A stretch of 64,000 bases of DNA from Cryptomeria japonica (Eukaryota > Streptophyta > Pinopsida > Cupressales > Cupressaceae), in the NCBI RefSeq assembly GCF_030272615.1, contig NC_081407.1, positions 263,362,574-263,426,573 of the forward strand. Direction: 5' to 3'. Shown here in pieces: positions 49,681-60,096 of this stretch (position 1 is the stretch's first letter; each line of letters starts with the position of its first letter). The notes under the pieces are model-generated. The model searched no databases. It saw only the letters and a list, made by a program, of their open reading frames with translations, and was not told the origin of the DNA. The translations under genes and the position numbers were made by a program.

Positions 49681-50083
49681 GAACCCTTCTCCTCAAGCAA
49701 AGGGAGAAGCATTTTAGAGTATTGTTGTTATACTGGCATTAGCATAGAGCTTTTTCATAGCATCACTATCTACTCTTGCATAAGTATTTTCTTATCATAT
49801 TCAACCATCTTGAATCTCCATATGGCATCCATGGCTAGTGCTAAAAGCTGAGAGCTACACTCGTTTGGGACTTGGAGAGGAGAGGAACAAGGGAGGAGCA
49901 ACTATGAGCATCTTGATTAGCTATTTCATTTTATGTTTATATGCTTTCTATTTCATGCTTAATATCTCTCTTGATATGCCTGTTTAGGATAATCTTTTGT
50001 TGCTAACACTAACGTTTGTTTCTTGTGCTCTTGTGTGTGTTGCCATCAAACAGATTTTCTAATCCTTTTTGCAGAGCATCATT

Positions 50084-50100
50084 TGGTGAACCCGACGTGA
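50084..50100 (+). other. Primer-binding site of element F
   Basis: TGGTGAACCCGACGTGA, two bases after the LTR. Conserved in A with one difference. The tRNA used was not identified; a search of plant tRNA 3' ends would settle it. Confidence 0.75.
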
Positions 50101-51797
50101 ATCCAAACACCAAAAAGATCATTTTTTTTTTTTAACCAATAACATGTTTGAATGTTGAAAATGTCACACAGGTTGCGATTTTGACACTGTTTTGGTGCGT
50201 TTGGCATTATTTTGGCGCTATTCCCCCTGTTTCAGTGCTTTTCCCTTCTCTGTCTTTCCCTTTCTTTTAATACGTTTGTGTTAAATAGTGCCTCTGTTCA
50301 AACGCAGACTAGCGCTATTGTAACAAAACGTTGTACAAATCACCTTGTAACCAAAAAAAAAAAAAAAAATTTAGGCTTGTAGAAGCCCACCAAATAGGCA
50401 GATTTTACTAACTATTTTTCTCTTTTGTGCAGATTTAAATTAGATTAAAGAGTAGATTTATATTTTTTACTAACTTGTTTTTGAAGTTGGTTTTAAAAAT
50501 GAATTCACTTTTTATTTTGGTTTAAAATTAACTTCACATTTCAAATTTGGGCTTTTGAAAAAGAATCACACATTTGTTTGGGGCTCTTAAAAAGAATTTC
50601 ATTGTTCAAAGGTAAAAAGAACCACAAACTTATACAAAAACAACTTTATTTTTTTTTTTGCAAGTTAGGAAACAAACTTCGTTTTGGTGCTTAAAATCAA
50701 CAAGGCAAATTTTATTTCTTGCATCAAGATAAAACTCACAATCCACACTTCCATTTTTGGTGCAAATAAAATTCACAATCAACTTGTCTCATTTTTAAAG
50801 CAATCTTACTTCATGCAAACGTGTTTTTCATTAAGTTGACCAGGATTTTCAAATTCTAGTTTACTCAAACAATTGCCTTTGAAAATTAAAAAGAACACCA
50901 TGATTGTTGGAGCAACATCTCCAAATAGTTAGATCACATTGCAATGATAGATTAAAAAGAACAGGTGTTTTTCGTGCTTGGCACACTTGTGCAAAGAGTT
51001 GGTCGAGTGGTCCTACTTCTAACACACACTATCCTCTCCCTTGGATTTCGTGTTCCTAGGTGCAAGAGAAAAGTGTTAGTAACACTCACATTTTATCTTT
51101 TTAAGAGAGGCCTGCCAAGGGATCGATACTCTTGGGAACGACCTCGAGCGGTAAATCCTTCGAGCCGCTATAGAAATCAGGTGAGAGCGAAAGCTGTAGC
51201 CTTGGGTATAGCTGTTCCTACAGTGTAACTGGCCGAAAGGACAAATGGGCCCCACCACCAGTTACAAGGCTCTTAAGTGAGTCACTGCAGAATGAACTTA
51301 TGTCCAAAGCCATCGAACATGACTAAACACCTTTAAGTAGTAGCCCACCTGTTCTATTGATTGAGGATATTTGAGGTATAATTTAGTGCAAGAGCATAGA
51401 TGGTTTTGCTCCCAAGATACTCACCATACATATTTCCTTGAGTAGAAACATAGCTTTTTGAAAAGTCACTTGTGGCTTGATAAAAGTGGTGACTCCCCCA
51501 TCATAGGGATCATCTATTTGTTATGCTCGTGCAAGACTTAGTATATCACATCCTTACCTGCCATGGCGGGATTCATAAGGTATGTAGTACCAAAGTCGAA
51601 GAAATATCAAGATGTGGGCTAAATTTATCACAACTGGCCATTTGACCTTAGGGATAAAAAGTGTTTGAAGTGTGTTCGTTTTACAGACCTAGTGCGAATT
51701 GAGCCGACTTCAGGCTTTGGAAATACACCTTAAAATAAATCTAAAGGAAGGGTCAAAAACAAGTCCAAAGATTGGGTTGATCTAGACCCATACTCAT
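50101..51797 (+). other. Untranslated leader of element F
   Basis: About 1.7 kb without a reading frame shared with A. The part 51000-51790 is strongly conserved with A at the nucleotide level, including GTGACTCCCCCATCATAGGG near 51488, while reading frames are broken by indels. This pattern fits RNA-level constraint (packaging, dimerisation, translation control), which is an inference. Confidence 0.7.
51194..51266 (+). other. Two adjacent leader stem-loops with compensatory changes (element F copy)
   Basis: Stem 1: CTGTAG (51194-51199) with CTACAG (51218-51223), loop 18. Stem 2: TGTAACTGG (51224-51232) with CCAGTTACA (51258-51266), loop 25. Relative to A, stem 1 has a C-G in place of T-A, and stem 2 a G-C in place of T-A; pairing is kept in both. 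Loop lengths are identical between copies. Confidence 0.65.
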
Positions 51798-52344
51798 TTG
51801 TGCCTTTGGGGGCAACATTCTTGTGTTTGTGTGCTTGCTTTGTTTTCTTGTCAAAGAAAAATCAGCAAATCACTTTCAAAAACAAAGTACTCATCCAACA
51901 TTTCTCAAAAACAACCAAACACATCAAAAACAAAGTGCAAACAACAAAGAGACAAATTTTATGACCATTCTTCACATCTTGCGAAAGAAGAAGTGTCATC
52001 AGAATATCAACTTGAAAAGGAGACCATTAAGCTCAAAGGCTTTGATCAAAAGGAGGAACTTCTTCTATCTCAATAGACAAATCTTTGTCTCCCATAGAGT
52101 CTTTCTACATCGCATGCGTCTATACCTTCAAGGTAAAACAAATGAGTTTGATTCAGAATCATTGAACCGCGGAGCTTTTATGCAATATAGAGCTCTGAGT
52201 TATCACAAAAATCAAGGAGGAAAGATTAATCCCAACTTCTTCCCAAACATCTGTATCACCTACAACACAGCTCGAGAAATGCCACCAACGCCTGAAAGGG
52301 AAGAAGTAGAGTTTGTTCCATTTGTAACACAAAGTTTTTATTAA
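51798..52344 (+). pseudogene. ORF1 upstream of gag, element F copy (one-base shift)
   Basis: The conserved C-terminal part (from FYLNRQ to FVTQSFY, stop at 52342-52344) is in the frame of the ATG at 51823. The upstream conserved part (YDHSSHLAKEE, YQLEKETIKLKGF) is in the frame of the ATG at 51798. The frames separate near 52050, where F has one extra base relative to A. Either copy may hold the original frame, and A's continuous version is more protein-like. No known domain; basic and aromatic-rich. It ends about 450 bp before the gag ATG. Confidence 0.5.
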
Positions 52345-52791
52345 AGTTGAAAACAAAACATCCATCATCTCATTCATACATCATTTTTCCATCATCAATT
52401 CATCCCAAAACTCTCAAAACATTAAGAGGTTCTTGTCCCAAGATTCCTTTTTTAGATATTGCTTGAAATCAAACACATCACATCACTTTTAGATTGTTTC
52501 TACATCTAGGATAAGCTCATCCTAAGAGACACATCTACGCAGGTTAAAACTAGTTCATGAGTGAATCCTCTCATTGCTAGGTAGTCAAAATCTGTAACAC
52601 ATCTCAGATTTCTCTACACCTTATCACATCCAAACTCATCAAAACAAACAAGCAATTCAAAGAAGGAATTTCGGTTACATCTACCTTAAAGTGCTAGAGA
52701 TCCCCATACAATACAAACCACTAATCATCCATCTTTCATCGAACAACTCATCATCATCTTCAATCAACTTCAACACAAACTTGCAAACAAA

Positions 52792-55700
52792 ATGGCTCAA
52801 ACCCGATCGCGATCAAGGCAACGAGAAATAGAAATTGAGGAAGAAGAGGACAACCTCAATGAATTTCAAGAAGCACTTGGAGGAAATGTAAATGATGAAA
52901 AACCAAGAAGTCCCACTCCTTCAACAATCGAAAGGGTTCAGCATAACCCTCATTTTAACAGATTATTTGATGAAATACTAAGGAGCAACGCAGATGCTCA
53001 CTTCTTAAGACTTGCTCAAGAAGGAGCCAAACTCCCCTCAGACTTTGATCTTGCCCAATTAAGACAAGCATCAGAAAGACAAAGTCGCCATGAGGAGGAA
53101 AGAGGTAGAAATCACATCAGATATAACATCCCTCGAGGTAACCCACCACCTCCTCCTCCAAATGAAATGGAGATGTTGCGGCAACAAGTCGAGAATCTCG
53201 CCCAACAACTTCATAGTGGTGTTAGGACCAATCAATTCTCACTTAACGACATCTGTCCCTATCCGTTTGATAGGAATCTTTATATGCCACCCTTTCCACG
53301 CGGGTTCGAAACACCAAAATTCAAAAAATATAGAGGAAAGGGAGATCCCCGCGATCATGTCCGAGAATTTCATTCCGCTTGTCTCGAAGTCGCTTATGAG
53401 GACACATACCTAATGCGCCTTTTTCCCCAAAGCTTGGGAGGAACAACCACATCATGGTTTTCCCGACTACCAGGTGGCATAAGAACATTTGAGGAACTCA
53501 TCCAGAAGTTCCTATCTCATTACTCTTATAATATTGAACGCGACATTACCATGGCTGATCTATGTAACACCAAACAAAAACCAGGTGAATTATTCTCAGT
53601 ATTCCTGCAACGATGGCGCCAAATGTCTAGCAGACGTTTTCTTCAGTTACCTGAACGAGAACTAGTGGAAATTTTCATTTCCAACTTAAACGAAGAAATG
53701 GAATTTCACCTGGATGTCAAAGACACAGATTCTTTTAACGATATGATCACCAAAGGTATAAAATGTGAAAGGGCACTCATCAAAAAAGGACTCATCAAAA
53801 TCTTTAATGAACCCAAAGATGGTCCTCGCCCGCGCTTCAATAGCGATAAACCGAACCTCTGGAACAAGAATAAGAATATCGTTAACGATGGGGTTGTGGA
53901 TGCTCGGACTGTCCAAAATGCACAACCTGTGGTTCGGTTTGCAGGACAAAATCCTCCACCTCAAAATAACACAAATGTTCTTCCTAATCAAGGTCGCATC
54001 ACATCTCAGGATGAACCAAGACCTCGTCCACAAAAACAAAAACGCACATACACTCCCTTAGGGGAACCCATTGAAACAGTGATGCGACAACTCATTTCTC
54101 AGAATTTGATCACTCTACCTAAGTTATCAAATTATGAGCCTCAGGTCAAACCGGCATGGTGGAGAGATACTGAACATTGTGAATTCCATCAAGGAAGAGG
54201 ACACAAAACAAGTAATTGTCACCGATTGAAAGATCTCATTCAGGATCTTATTGACCGAGGAGAAATTGAAATTGAAGGGCATGACCCAAAAACAACCAAT
54301 AATGATCATCAGATGTTCAAGAATCCACTTCCATCACAAGATCAAAGGGGTCCTTCCACTTCCAGACGAGGTCCTGATACCACTGATTATACGCAAGCTG
54401 CGTATAACTACACTGTCAATCACCTGTATGATGCCAGTGAACAAATTGCAACTATCACCTTCAAAAATCCCACCTCAAATTGCAATGTTGTTACACGTCG
54501 CGGCAAAGTTACCATCAAGGCAGCTCCACAAGGCACCACCTCCAATCCAAAGCAGTACAATCTTGTGGAACAATTAGACAAAACGCCTGCGCTCATATCC
54601 ATTTTAGAACTATTACGCCTATCGCCATCTCATAAAACAATCTTGGATCAAGCACTCCAAGAGGCGTCAGTCCCTGCAAACCTGAACACGGACCAATTTC
54701 AAGCCATGGTTGGAAGTCTAAAGTCATCACCTTGTCTCACTTTTTCCGAAAGTGATAACTCTTCCTTCCAGCAACCTCATAACGCCTCACTCCACATTGA
54801 AGGCTTTGTCAACCAACACAGGATCAAGCGAGTCTTGATTGATAATGGAGCAGGCCTAAACATTTGCACACTACAGTTGGTCACAGCATTGGGCTATGCA
54901 GTAGAATCAGTGGATCCTCGCAAGAAGATCACCATCAAGGCCTATGATGATGCAGAGCGTTCATCCAAAGGAGCTGTGGTACTACCAATCCGAGTGGGCC
55001 CTGTGGTAAAGCACATCATCTGTCAGGTTCTGGACCTTCCTCTGCCATATAATCTATTATTAGGGAGACCTTGGATACATGCCATGCAAGCCGTTCCATC
55101 TACCTACCATCAATGTATCAAGTTCCCACATAACGGTGCAGAGATCACAATCCTGGGCGACGCAAATCCCTTTGCATTTTGCCATAATATCAGCCATCAA
55201 CCAGAGATTACTGTTCCTAATAATAGGGAAGCCATTTCCTCCACATCATATGTAAATCCCGCCTCTCTTGCCAGTTCAAACACTCCTATACCCAAGCAAG
55301 AAAAGCTTAAGATGAAAGTCGCAGAGGAAGGTCCTGGAGAATACAACTTGAGTCAGCTCTTTTGTGTGGGACAAATGCCTACTTCTCCTAGAACACATGG
55401 TAAACCACAGCAGTTACTCCAACAACCACTAAACATGCCTGCATGTGCCTTAACGCCTTTCATCCTTGGAAAGAGTCAAGAGGAAGAGACACAAGATAAG
55501 GACCTAGCGGAATGGATCTATAAAGATCCCATCACCACTGACAAACCGCGAGTTACACTTCCTACAGAACAGTATGGCAAAGGCCTCCTCATTATGCAAA
55601 GAATGGGATATGATGGTCAGAGTGCTTTGGGATACTGCAAACAAGGACGACATGAACCGCTGCTGCCAGAGTTCAAGCCCAAAGGTAATACAGGCCTAGG

Positions 55701-58700
55701 CTTTGAAAAAGAGATCCTTCCTAAACTCAGATTTAAAGGAAAACCTAGCAAACCATTTTGCCCACCTACTGTAAAGAGGACACCTTTCATAATCAAAGCA
55801 CCATCAAGCAATATTGTCACTGCCCCATCGAGGCTCACAAACCCACTGCAACCATCATCAATATCACTCATCCCACCAATCGAACTAGTAATCCCATCCA
55901 CAGCAGTCATCACATCAATAAAACCATTCATAGCAGCAACTATATTGGAACCCGTAGTAGCATCTATGGCACCAGCCGTTCCAATAGAAACCACTAAATC
56001 AACACTGTCGATACTTCCAGTGACAAATCCTTTAATCCCCATCACGGTTCCTGTAGCACCGATCACCACAAAGGTACATAAACCAATCACGCCTGCAGTA
56101 TTCAACTCCAGCGACATCCCAGTATGGTATAGCAATCGGGTGCTTGAAAGTGATTCAGAGACTGACTCACATGAGTGGGAATTTGATTCTGTACAGCTTA
56201 ACACATCAGATGAGGAAGACACGTCACCACCTCCGCCACGCAAAGACATTCCTGTTTACGGAGAAGCACAGATAAAGACCACTTGGGTACCTGAGCTGGA
56301 AACATCTTCCACAGACCCTACGTCTCATCCTACGCCGGATTCTGACAGGGAGAGTACCATCAACGACCTTCACCACACTGTCTTAACCCTCACTGATACA
56401 TCTCCCGCACTTAACTTAATCGATGAGGTAATGCCCATTATCCACCCTGAACTCATCGAATGGAATCAACCAAATCCCCCATGTCTTGACCTCTTCCAAA
56501 ACGATGAGGCTATCATTGACTTTTTGGAATTAAGGGATAATCTACCAAGCGGGGATCACAAAGCTGGATTCGCCATTGAACTTAATAGCGCAGCATACTT
56601 CGGGGCGGATGCCAAACCCTTCAGCTGCAAAAATATAACATTAAAACATGGATCTTCCAGTGAAAACCACACTGTGGCACTGTTTGATCCAACAAAAGTA
56701 AAAAGAAAGAGCGTATCCAACGGTGAAAACCTCTCTGAGGTGCCTGAGGATGAAGGGTTTGACATTCTCCCTGCTAATGCACAACAGGAACGATCAACGA
56801 TTCTCATCGAGGAAACCAAAGAATACAATGTGGGGACTCCTGAAAATCCTCATATCATACATCTGGCATCTCTTCTCACTCCAGAGGAACAACCTAAATT
56901 TATAGAATTCTTCCAGAAGCGTCAGATCAACTTTGCATGGTCATATGCAGACATGCCTGGGCTTGATCCTGATTTAGTCATGCATCATCTCACAGTAGCA
57001 AAAGGAGCCAAACCTGTCAAGCAGAAGCTTCGTAAGATGCATCCTCAGATTGTCGTGCTAGTCAAAACAGAACTCAAGAAACTCCTGTATGTTGGTTTCA
57101 TTAGACCAATTGATTATGCAGAATGGATCTCCAACATTGTACCAGTTGGCAAACCAAAAGGGGGCATCCGCATTTGTACAGACTTCAGAGATCTGAATAA
57201 GGCATGTCCTAAGGATGACTTCCCTCTACCAAATATCGACATCATAGTAGATTTGACAGCAGGACATGCCATGCTTTCACTCATGGATGGCTTTTCGGGA
57301 TACAATCAAATAAAGATCGCACCAGAGGACCAACATAAGACAGCCTTCACATGTCCATGGGGCACATACTGCTGGAATGTAATGCCTTTTGGTCTAAAGA
57401 ATGCAGGAGTGACCTATCAAAGAGCAATGACCACCATCTTCCATGACATGATGCATACTATAATGGAAGATTATGTGGATGATTTACTAGCAAAATCACT
57501 TACTAGAGAAGGACATCTTCACATCTTAGATAAAATCTTTGATAGACTGGAACAATACCATGTTCGACTCAACCCAAAGAAATGTGTCTTCGGAGTGACC
57601 TCCGGGAAGCTTCTAGGATACATTGTCTCAAGCAAAGGCATTGAGGTCGATCCAGCAAAGGTTAAAGCAATCATGGACATGCCACCTCCAAAGAATATCA
57701 GTCAGCTAAGAACACTACAAGGACGGCTTCAATCTATCCGCAGATTCATTGCACAATTGGCTAATAAGTGTCACCCATTCACACACCTGCTACACAAGAA
57801 CATCCGCTTTCAGTGGGATGACAGATGCCAGCAAGCATTTCAGGCGCTTAAAGACTATCTCATAAATCCACCATTGCTGATGCCACCAGATCCAAGTAGA
57901 CCGTTGTTACTTTATATCTCAGCGACAAGTACAGCATTAGGTGTATTACTGGCACAACATAATGCAGAAGGAAAAGAGTGTGCTATTTACTACATCTCTC
58001 GCACACAGGTGGGCTATGAACTCAATTACACACCTATTGAGCGAGCTTGCCTAGCAGTAATCTTGGCAGCCACTAAACTAAGGCACTATCTGTTAACACA
58101 CAAGGTGCAACTCATTGCAAAGATTGATCCACTCAAGTATTTACTCAGCAAAGCAGCATTGACAGGCCGCTTGGCCAAATGGGTGATGATTCTAAGTGAA
58201 TTTGACATTGAGTATGTGGACCGTAAAGCTATCAAAGGTCAAGTTATTGCAGATCAGTTGGCCGATGCACCACTCATAGGCGATCATCCCCTCATTTCCA
58301 ATTTTCCAGATGAAGAGATATTCATGCTCACAGAAGTACAACCATGGAAGCTATATTTTGATGGTTCATACACTAGGCACGGCTCGGGGGCAGGCATTCT
58401 GTTTATCACACCTCAAGGTGATAGCATCCTGAAGTCTTACAGGCTCACATTTCCATGCACAAACAACATAGCAGAGTATGAGGCTTTGATCACAGGACTC
58501 AGATTAGCCATACAATGGAAATTACAAGAACTACAAGTATATGGCGACTCGCAACTGGTCATTCGACAAGCAACAGATGAATATCAGACCAAAGATGATA
58601 AACTCATGCCATATAAGCAAATGGTGGACACTCTAAAGACATCATTTACTACTATCACTTTTGAGCAGATACCAAGAGATCAGAATCGAGCTGCTGACGC

Positions 58701-59196
58701 TATGGCTACTATCGCATCTCTCCTAGATCTTCCACAGAATTCAACACGCTACGAGTTCTTGGTAGAACAGCTTTGGATTCCCGCTTATGATATCCCCGAA
58801 TCCGAAATGATATGTCGCCTTGTCGGTTCTGAATCCCCATGGTATGGTGAGTTCTACACCTATCTTCGCGATCATACCCCTCCTCCCAACCAATCGAATA
58901 ACCAACGAAAAACCTTCATTCGCCAAACTGCTCGATATACCATTATTGCCGAAACCCTATACCGACGTAGTCTTGATGGTACTCTCCTTCGATGTCTGGA
59001 ACAAGATGAGATAACAAAGGCTTTGGAAGAGGTACATGAAGGAATTTGCGGGACTCACTCAAGTGGTCCGTCACTAGCCAAGAAACTCATGCGAGCTGGA
59101 TACTATTGGCCATCTATGGAAAAGGATTCCTACTACTTTGTTAGGAAGTGCAAAAAATGTCAAGTTCATGGCGACCTGATACATGCACCAGCATAG
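52792..59196 (+). CDS. Gag-protease-RT-RNase H polyprotein, open part (2,134 codons)
   Basis: Begins MAQTRSRSRQ after a leader and ends at TAG 59194-59196. Approximate residue positions: acidic N-terminus; gag core 160-330 (TSWFSRLPGGIRTFEELIQK); CEFHQGRGHKTSNC nucleocapsid-like motif at 463; aspartic protease region around D684 (IDNGAGLNIC, then LLGRPWIH), with DNGA in place of D(S/T)G; G-patch-like segment 929-971 (KGLLIMQRMGYDGQ, then GNTGLGF); low-complexity P/I/T linker; RT from about 1390 with YVDD at 1561-1564; first RNase H about 1680-1800; second, archaeal-type RNase H with FDGS at 1856-1859, AEYEAL and YGDS; integrase zinc-binding H/H/C/C about 2082-2125. The frame is otherwise undamaged, in sharp contrast to A. 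Gag and Pol share one frame, so no frameshift signal is needed. Confidence 0.96.
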   Translation: MAQTRSRSRQREIEIEEEEDNLNEFQEALGGNVNDEKPRSPTPSTIERVQHNPHFNRLFDEILRSNADAHFLRLAQEGAKLPSDFDLAQLRQASERQSRHEEERGRNHIRYNIPRGNPPPPPPNEMEMLRQQVENLAQQLHSGVRTNQFSLNDICPYPFDRNLYMPPFPRGFETPKFKKYRGKGDPRDHVREFHSACLEVAYEDTYLMRLFPQSLGGTTTSWFSRLPGGIRTFEELIQKFLSHYSYNIERDITMADLCNTKQKPGELFSVFLQRWRQMSSRRFLQLPERELVEIFISNLNEEMEFHLDVKDTDSFNDMITKGIKCERALIKKGLIKIFNEPKDGPRPRFNSDKPNLWNKNKNIVNDGVVDARTVQNAQPVVRFAGQNPPPQNNTNVLPNQGRITSQDEPRPRPQKQKRTYTPLGEPIETVMRQLISQNLITLPKLSNYEPQVKPAWWRDTEHCEFHQGRGHKTSNCHRLKDLIQDLIDRGEIEIEGHDPKTTNNDHQMFKNPLPSQDQRGPSTSRRGPDTTDYTQAAYNYTVNHLYDASEQIATITFKNPTSNCNVVTRRGKVTIKAAPQGTTSNPKQYNLVEQLDKTPALISILELLRLSPSHKTILDQALQEASVPANLNTDQFQAMVGSLKSSPCLTFSESDNSSFQQPHNASLHIEGFVNQHRIKRVLIDNGAGLNICTLQLVTALGYAVESVDPRKKITIKAYDDAERSSKGAVVLPIRVGPVVKHIICQVLDLPLPYNLLLGRPWIHAMQAVPSTYHQCIKFPHNGAEITILGDANPFAFCHNISHQPEITVPNNREAISSTSYVNPASLASSNTPIPKQEKLKMKVAEEGPGEYNLSQLFCVGQMPTSPRTHGKPQQLLQQPLNMPACALTPFILGKSQEEETQDKDLAEWIYKDPITTDKPRVTLPTEQYGKGLLIMQRMGYDGQSALGYCKQGRHEPLLPEFKPKGNTGLGFEKEILPKLRFKGKPSKPFCPPTVKRTPFIIKAPSSNIVTAPSRLTNPLQPSSISLIPPIELVIPSTAVITSIKPFIAATILEPVVASMAPAVPIETTKSTLSILPVTNPLIPITVPVAPITTKVHKPITPAVFNSSDIPVWYSNRVLESDSETDSHEWEFDSVQLNTSDEEDTSPPPPRKDIPVYGEAQIKTTWVPELETSSTDPTSHPTPDSDRESTINDLHHTVLTLTDTSPALNLIDEVMPIIHPELIEWNQPNPPCLDLFQNDEAIIDFLELRDNLPSGDHKAGFAIELNSAAYFGADAKPFSCKNITLKHGSSSENHTVALFDPTKVKRKSVSNGENLSEVPEDEGFDILPANAQQERSTILIEETKEYNVGTPENPHIIHLASLLTPEEQPKFIEFFQKRQINFAWSYADMPGLDPDLVMHHLTVAKGAKPVKQKLRKMHPQIVVLVKTELKKLLYVGFIRPIDYAEWISNIVPVGKPKGGIRICTDFRDLNKACPKDDFPLPNIDIIVDLTAGHAMLSLMDGFSGYNQIKIAPEDQHKTAFTCPWGTYCWNVMPFGLKNAGVTYQRAMTTIFHDMMHTIMEDYVDDLLAKSLTREGHLHILDKIFDRLEQYHVRLNPKKCVFGVTSGKLLGYIVSSKGIEVDPAKVKAIMDMPPPKNISQLRTLQGRLQSIRRFIAQLANKCHPFTHLLHKNIRFQWDDRCQQAFQALKDYLINPPLLMPPDPSRPLLLYISATSTALGVLLAQHNAEGKECAIYYISRTQVGYELNYTPIERACLAVILAATKLRHYLLTHKVQLIAKIDPLKYLLSKAALTGRLAKWVMILSEFDIEYVDRKAIKGQVIADQLADAPLIGDHPLISNFPDEEIFMLTEVQPWKLYFDGSYTRHGSGAGILFITPQGDSILKSYRLTFPCTNNIAEYEALITGLRLAIQWKLQELQVYGDSQLVIRQATDEYQTKDDKLMPYKQMVDTLKTSFTTITFEQIPRDQNRAADAMATIASLLDLPQNSTRYEFLVEQLWIPAYDIPESEMICRLVGSESPWYGEFYTYLRDHTPPPNQSNNQRKTFIRQTARYTIIAETLYRRSLDGTLLRCLEQDEITKALEEVHEGICGTHSSGPSLAKKLMRAGYYWPSMEKDSYYFVRKCKKCQVHGDLIHAPA

Positions 59197-60096
59197 GAAC
59201 TACAACCAATCACAACACCATGGCCTTTTTGTCAATGGGGCCTTGACCTTGTGGGTAAAATCCATCCATCTTCATCCAATGGCCATAAATTCATTATTAC
59301 CGCCACCGAATATTTCACCAAGTGGATCGAAGCTGTTCCACTTACCCAAGTCACCGGCAAGCAGATCGCCTCATTCATCCTCAATTACATCATCTGCCGG
59401 TATGGTGTACCCATGTCCATCATCACAGATAACGGTCTTCCTTTTAAAAATCAGGATGTCCGTGAACTTTGTGAGAAATTTCATATCCAACACCGCTTTT
59501 CCACTCCCTATTACCCACAAGGCAATGGTCAGGCCGAAGCATCCAATAAAAACATATTGAGGATCCTAAAGAAGACAGTCAATGATGCCGGCCGTGATTG
59601 GCATGTTCAATTGAATCCAGCGCTATGGGCATATCGAACTAGCATTCGAACCCCTACAGGTGCAACTCCTTATTCATTGGTCTATGGTGCAGAAGCTATC
59701 TTGCCTATTGAGGTCGAGATACCATCATTACGAGTTTCCTTGCATAATCTCATCGATGATGAAGCATACAGAGTATCCCGTCTTCAGGACTTAGAGTTAC
59801 TTGATGAGAAATGACAAGCTGCATACAATCACCTCAAAGCATATCAGCAGCGCATGAGCAGAAGCTACAATCACCGAGTTAGATCTCGTACATTTGAGGT
59901 AGGTGATCTTGTTCTACGAGAGAATCCTGGCAACCAACCAAACAGAGAACATCAGGGTAAGTTTGAATCAAACTGGCTGGGCCCATATGTTGTCACGGCT
60001 GTGTTCGGGTCCGGGGCATATCAGTTGGCTACTTCAGAAGGAGAACCGCTTGCAGATCCAATCAACAGCATGCACCTCAAAAGGTTTTATACCTAA
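59197..60096 (+). pseudogene. Integrase core and C-terminal domain of F, behind in-frame stops
   Basis: Continues in exactly the same frame after the TAG. Catalytic D (GLDLVG, codon 2152), D (TDNG, 2213) and E (GQAEAS, 2249) have the D-D-35-E spacing, so the core is chemically intact. A second stop, TGA at 59812-59814 (codon 2341), separates the core from the C-terminal GPY/F-type domain (NWLGPYVV), which ends at FYT, stop 60096. In A the first stop position reads CAA and the second CGA. Both F stops are C-to-T type changes. Without readthrough no integrase core is made. Confidence 0.93.

Larger units (their letters stand above)
48174..50081 (+). repeat. 5' LTR of element F
   Basis: 1,908 bp, TGTAGTCACATAAATCTG to GCAGAGCATCA. 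The end is fixed by comparison with the solo LTR, whose TSD defines both edges. Longer than the A LTR and the solo LTR (about 1.47-1.49 kb), partly because of tandem duplications at 48401-48671 and an inserted segment rich in AAAGTCTTCAA words (48716-48880). Confidence 0.95.

Noticed and set aside
51144-51172. Third leader hairpin AGCGG...CCGCT in F
   Set aside because: The left arm is changed in A (CATGG) without compensation, so pairing is not conserved.
50965-51228. Leader ORF of F that shares a short peptide with an ORF at 29146-29346 in A
   Set aside because: Only the first half is alike; small indels put the rest out of frame between copies, so the conservation is at nucleotide level, not coding.
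59194-59196. TAG as a programmed readthrough site between RNase H and integrase
   Set aside because: Element A has CAA there, a second stop occurs at 59812, and gag-pol of this lineage is normally one frame; simple nonsense mutation is more likely.
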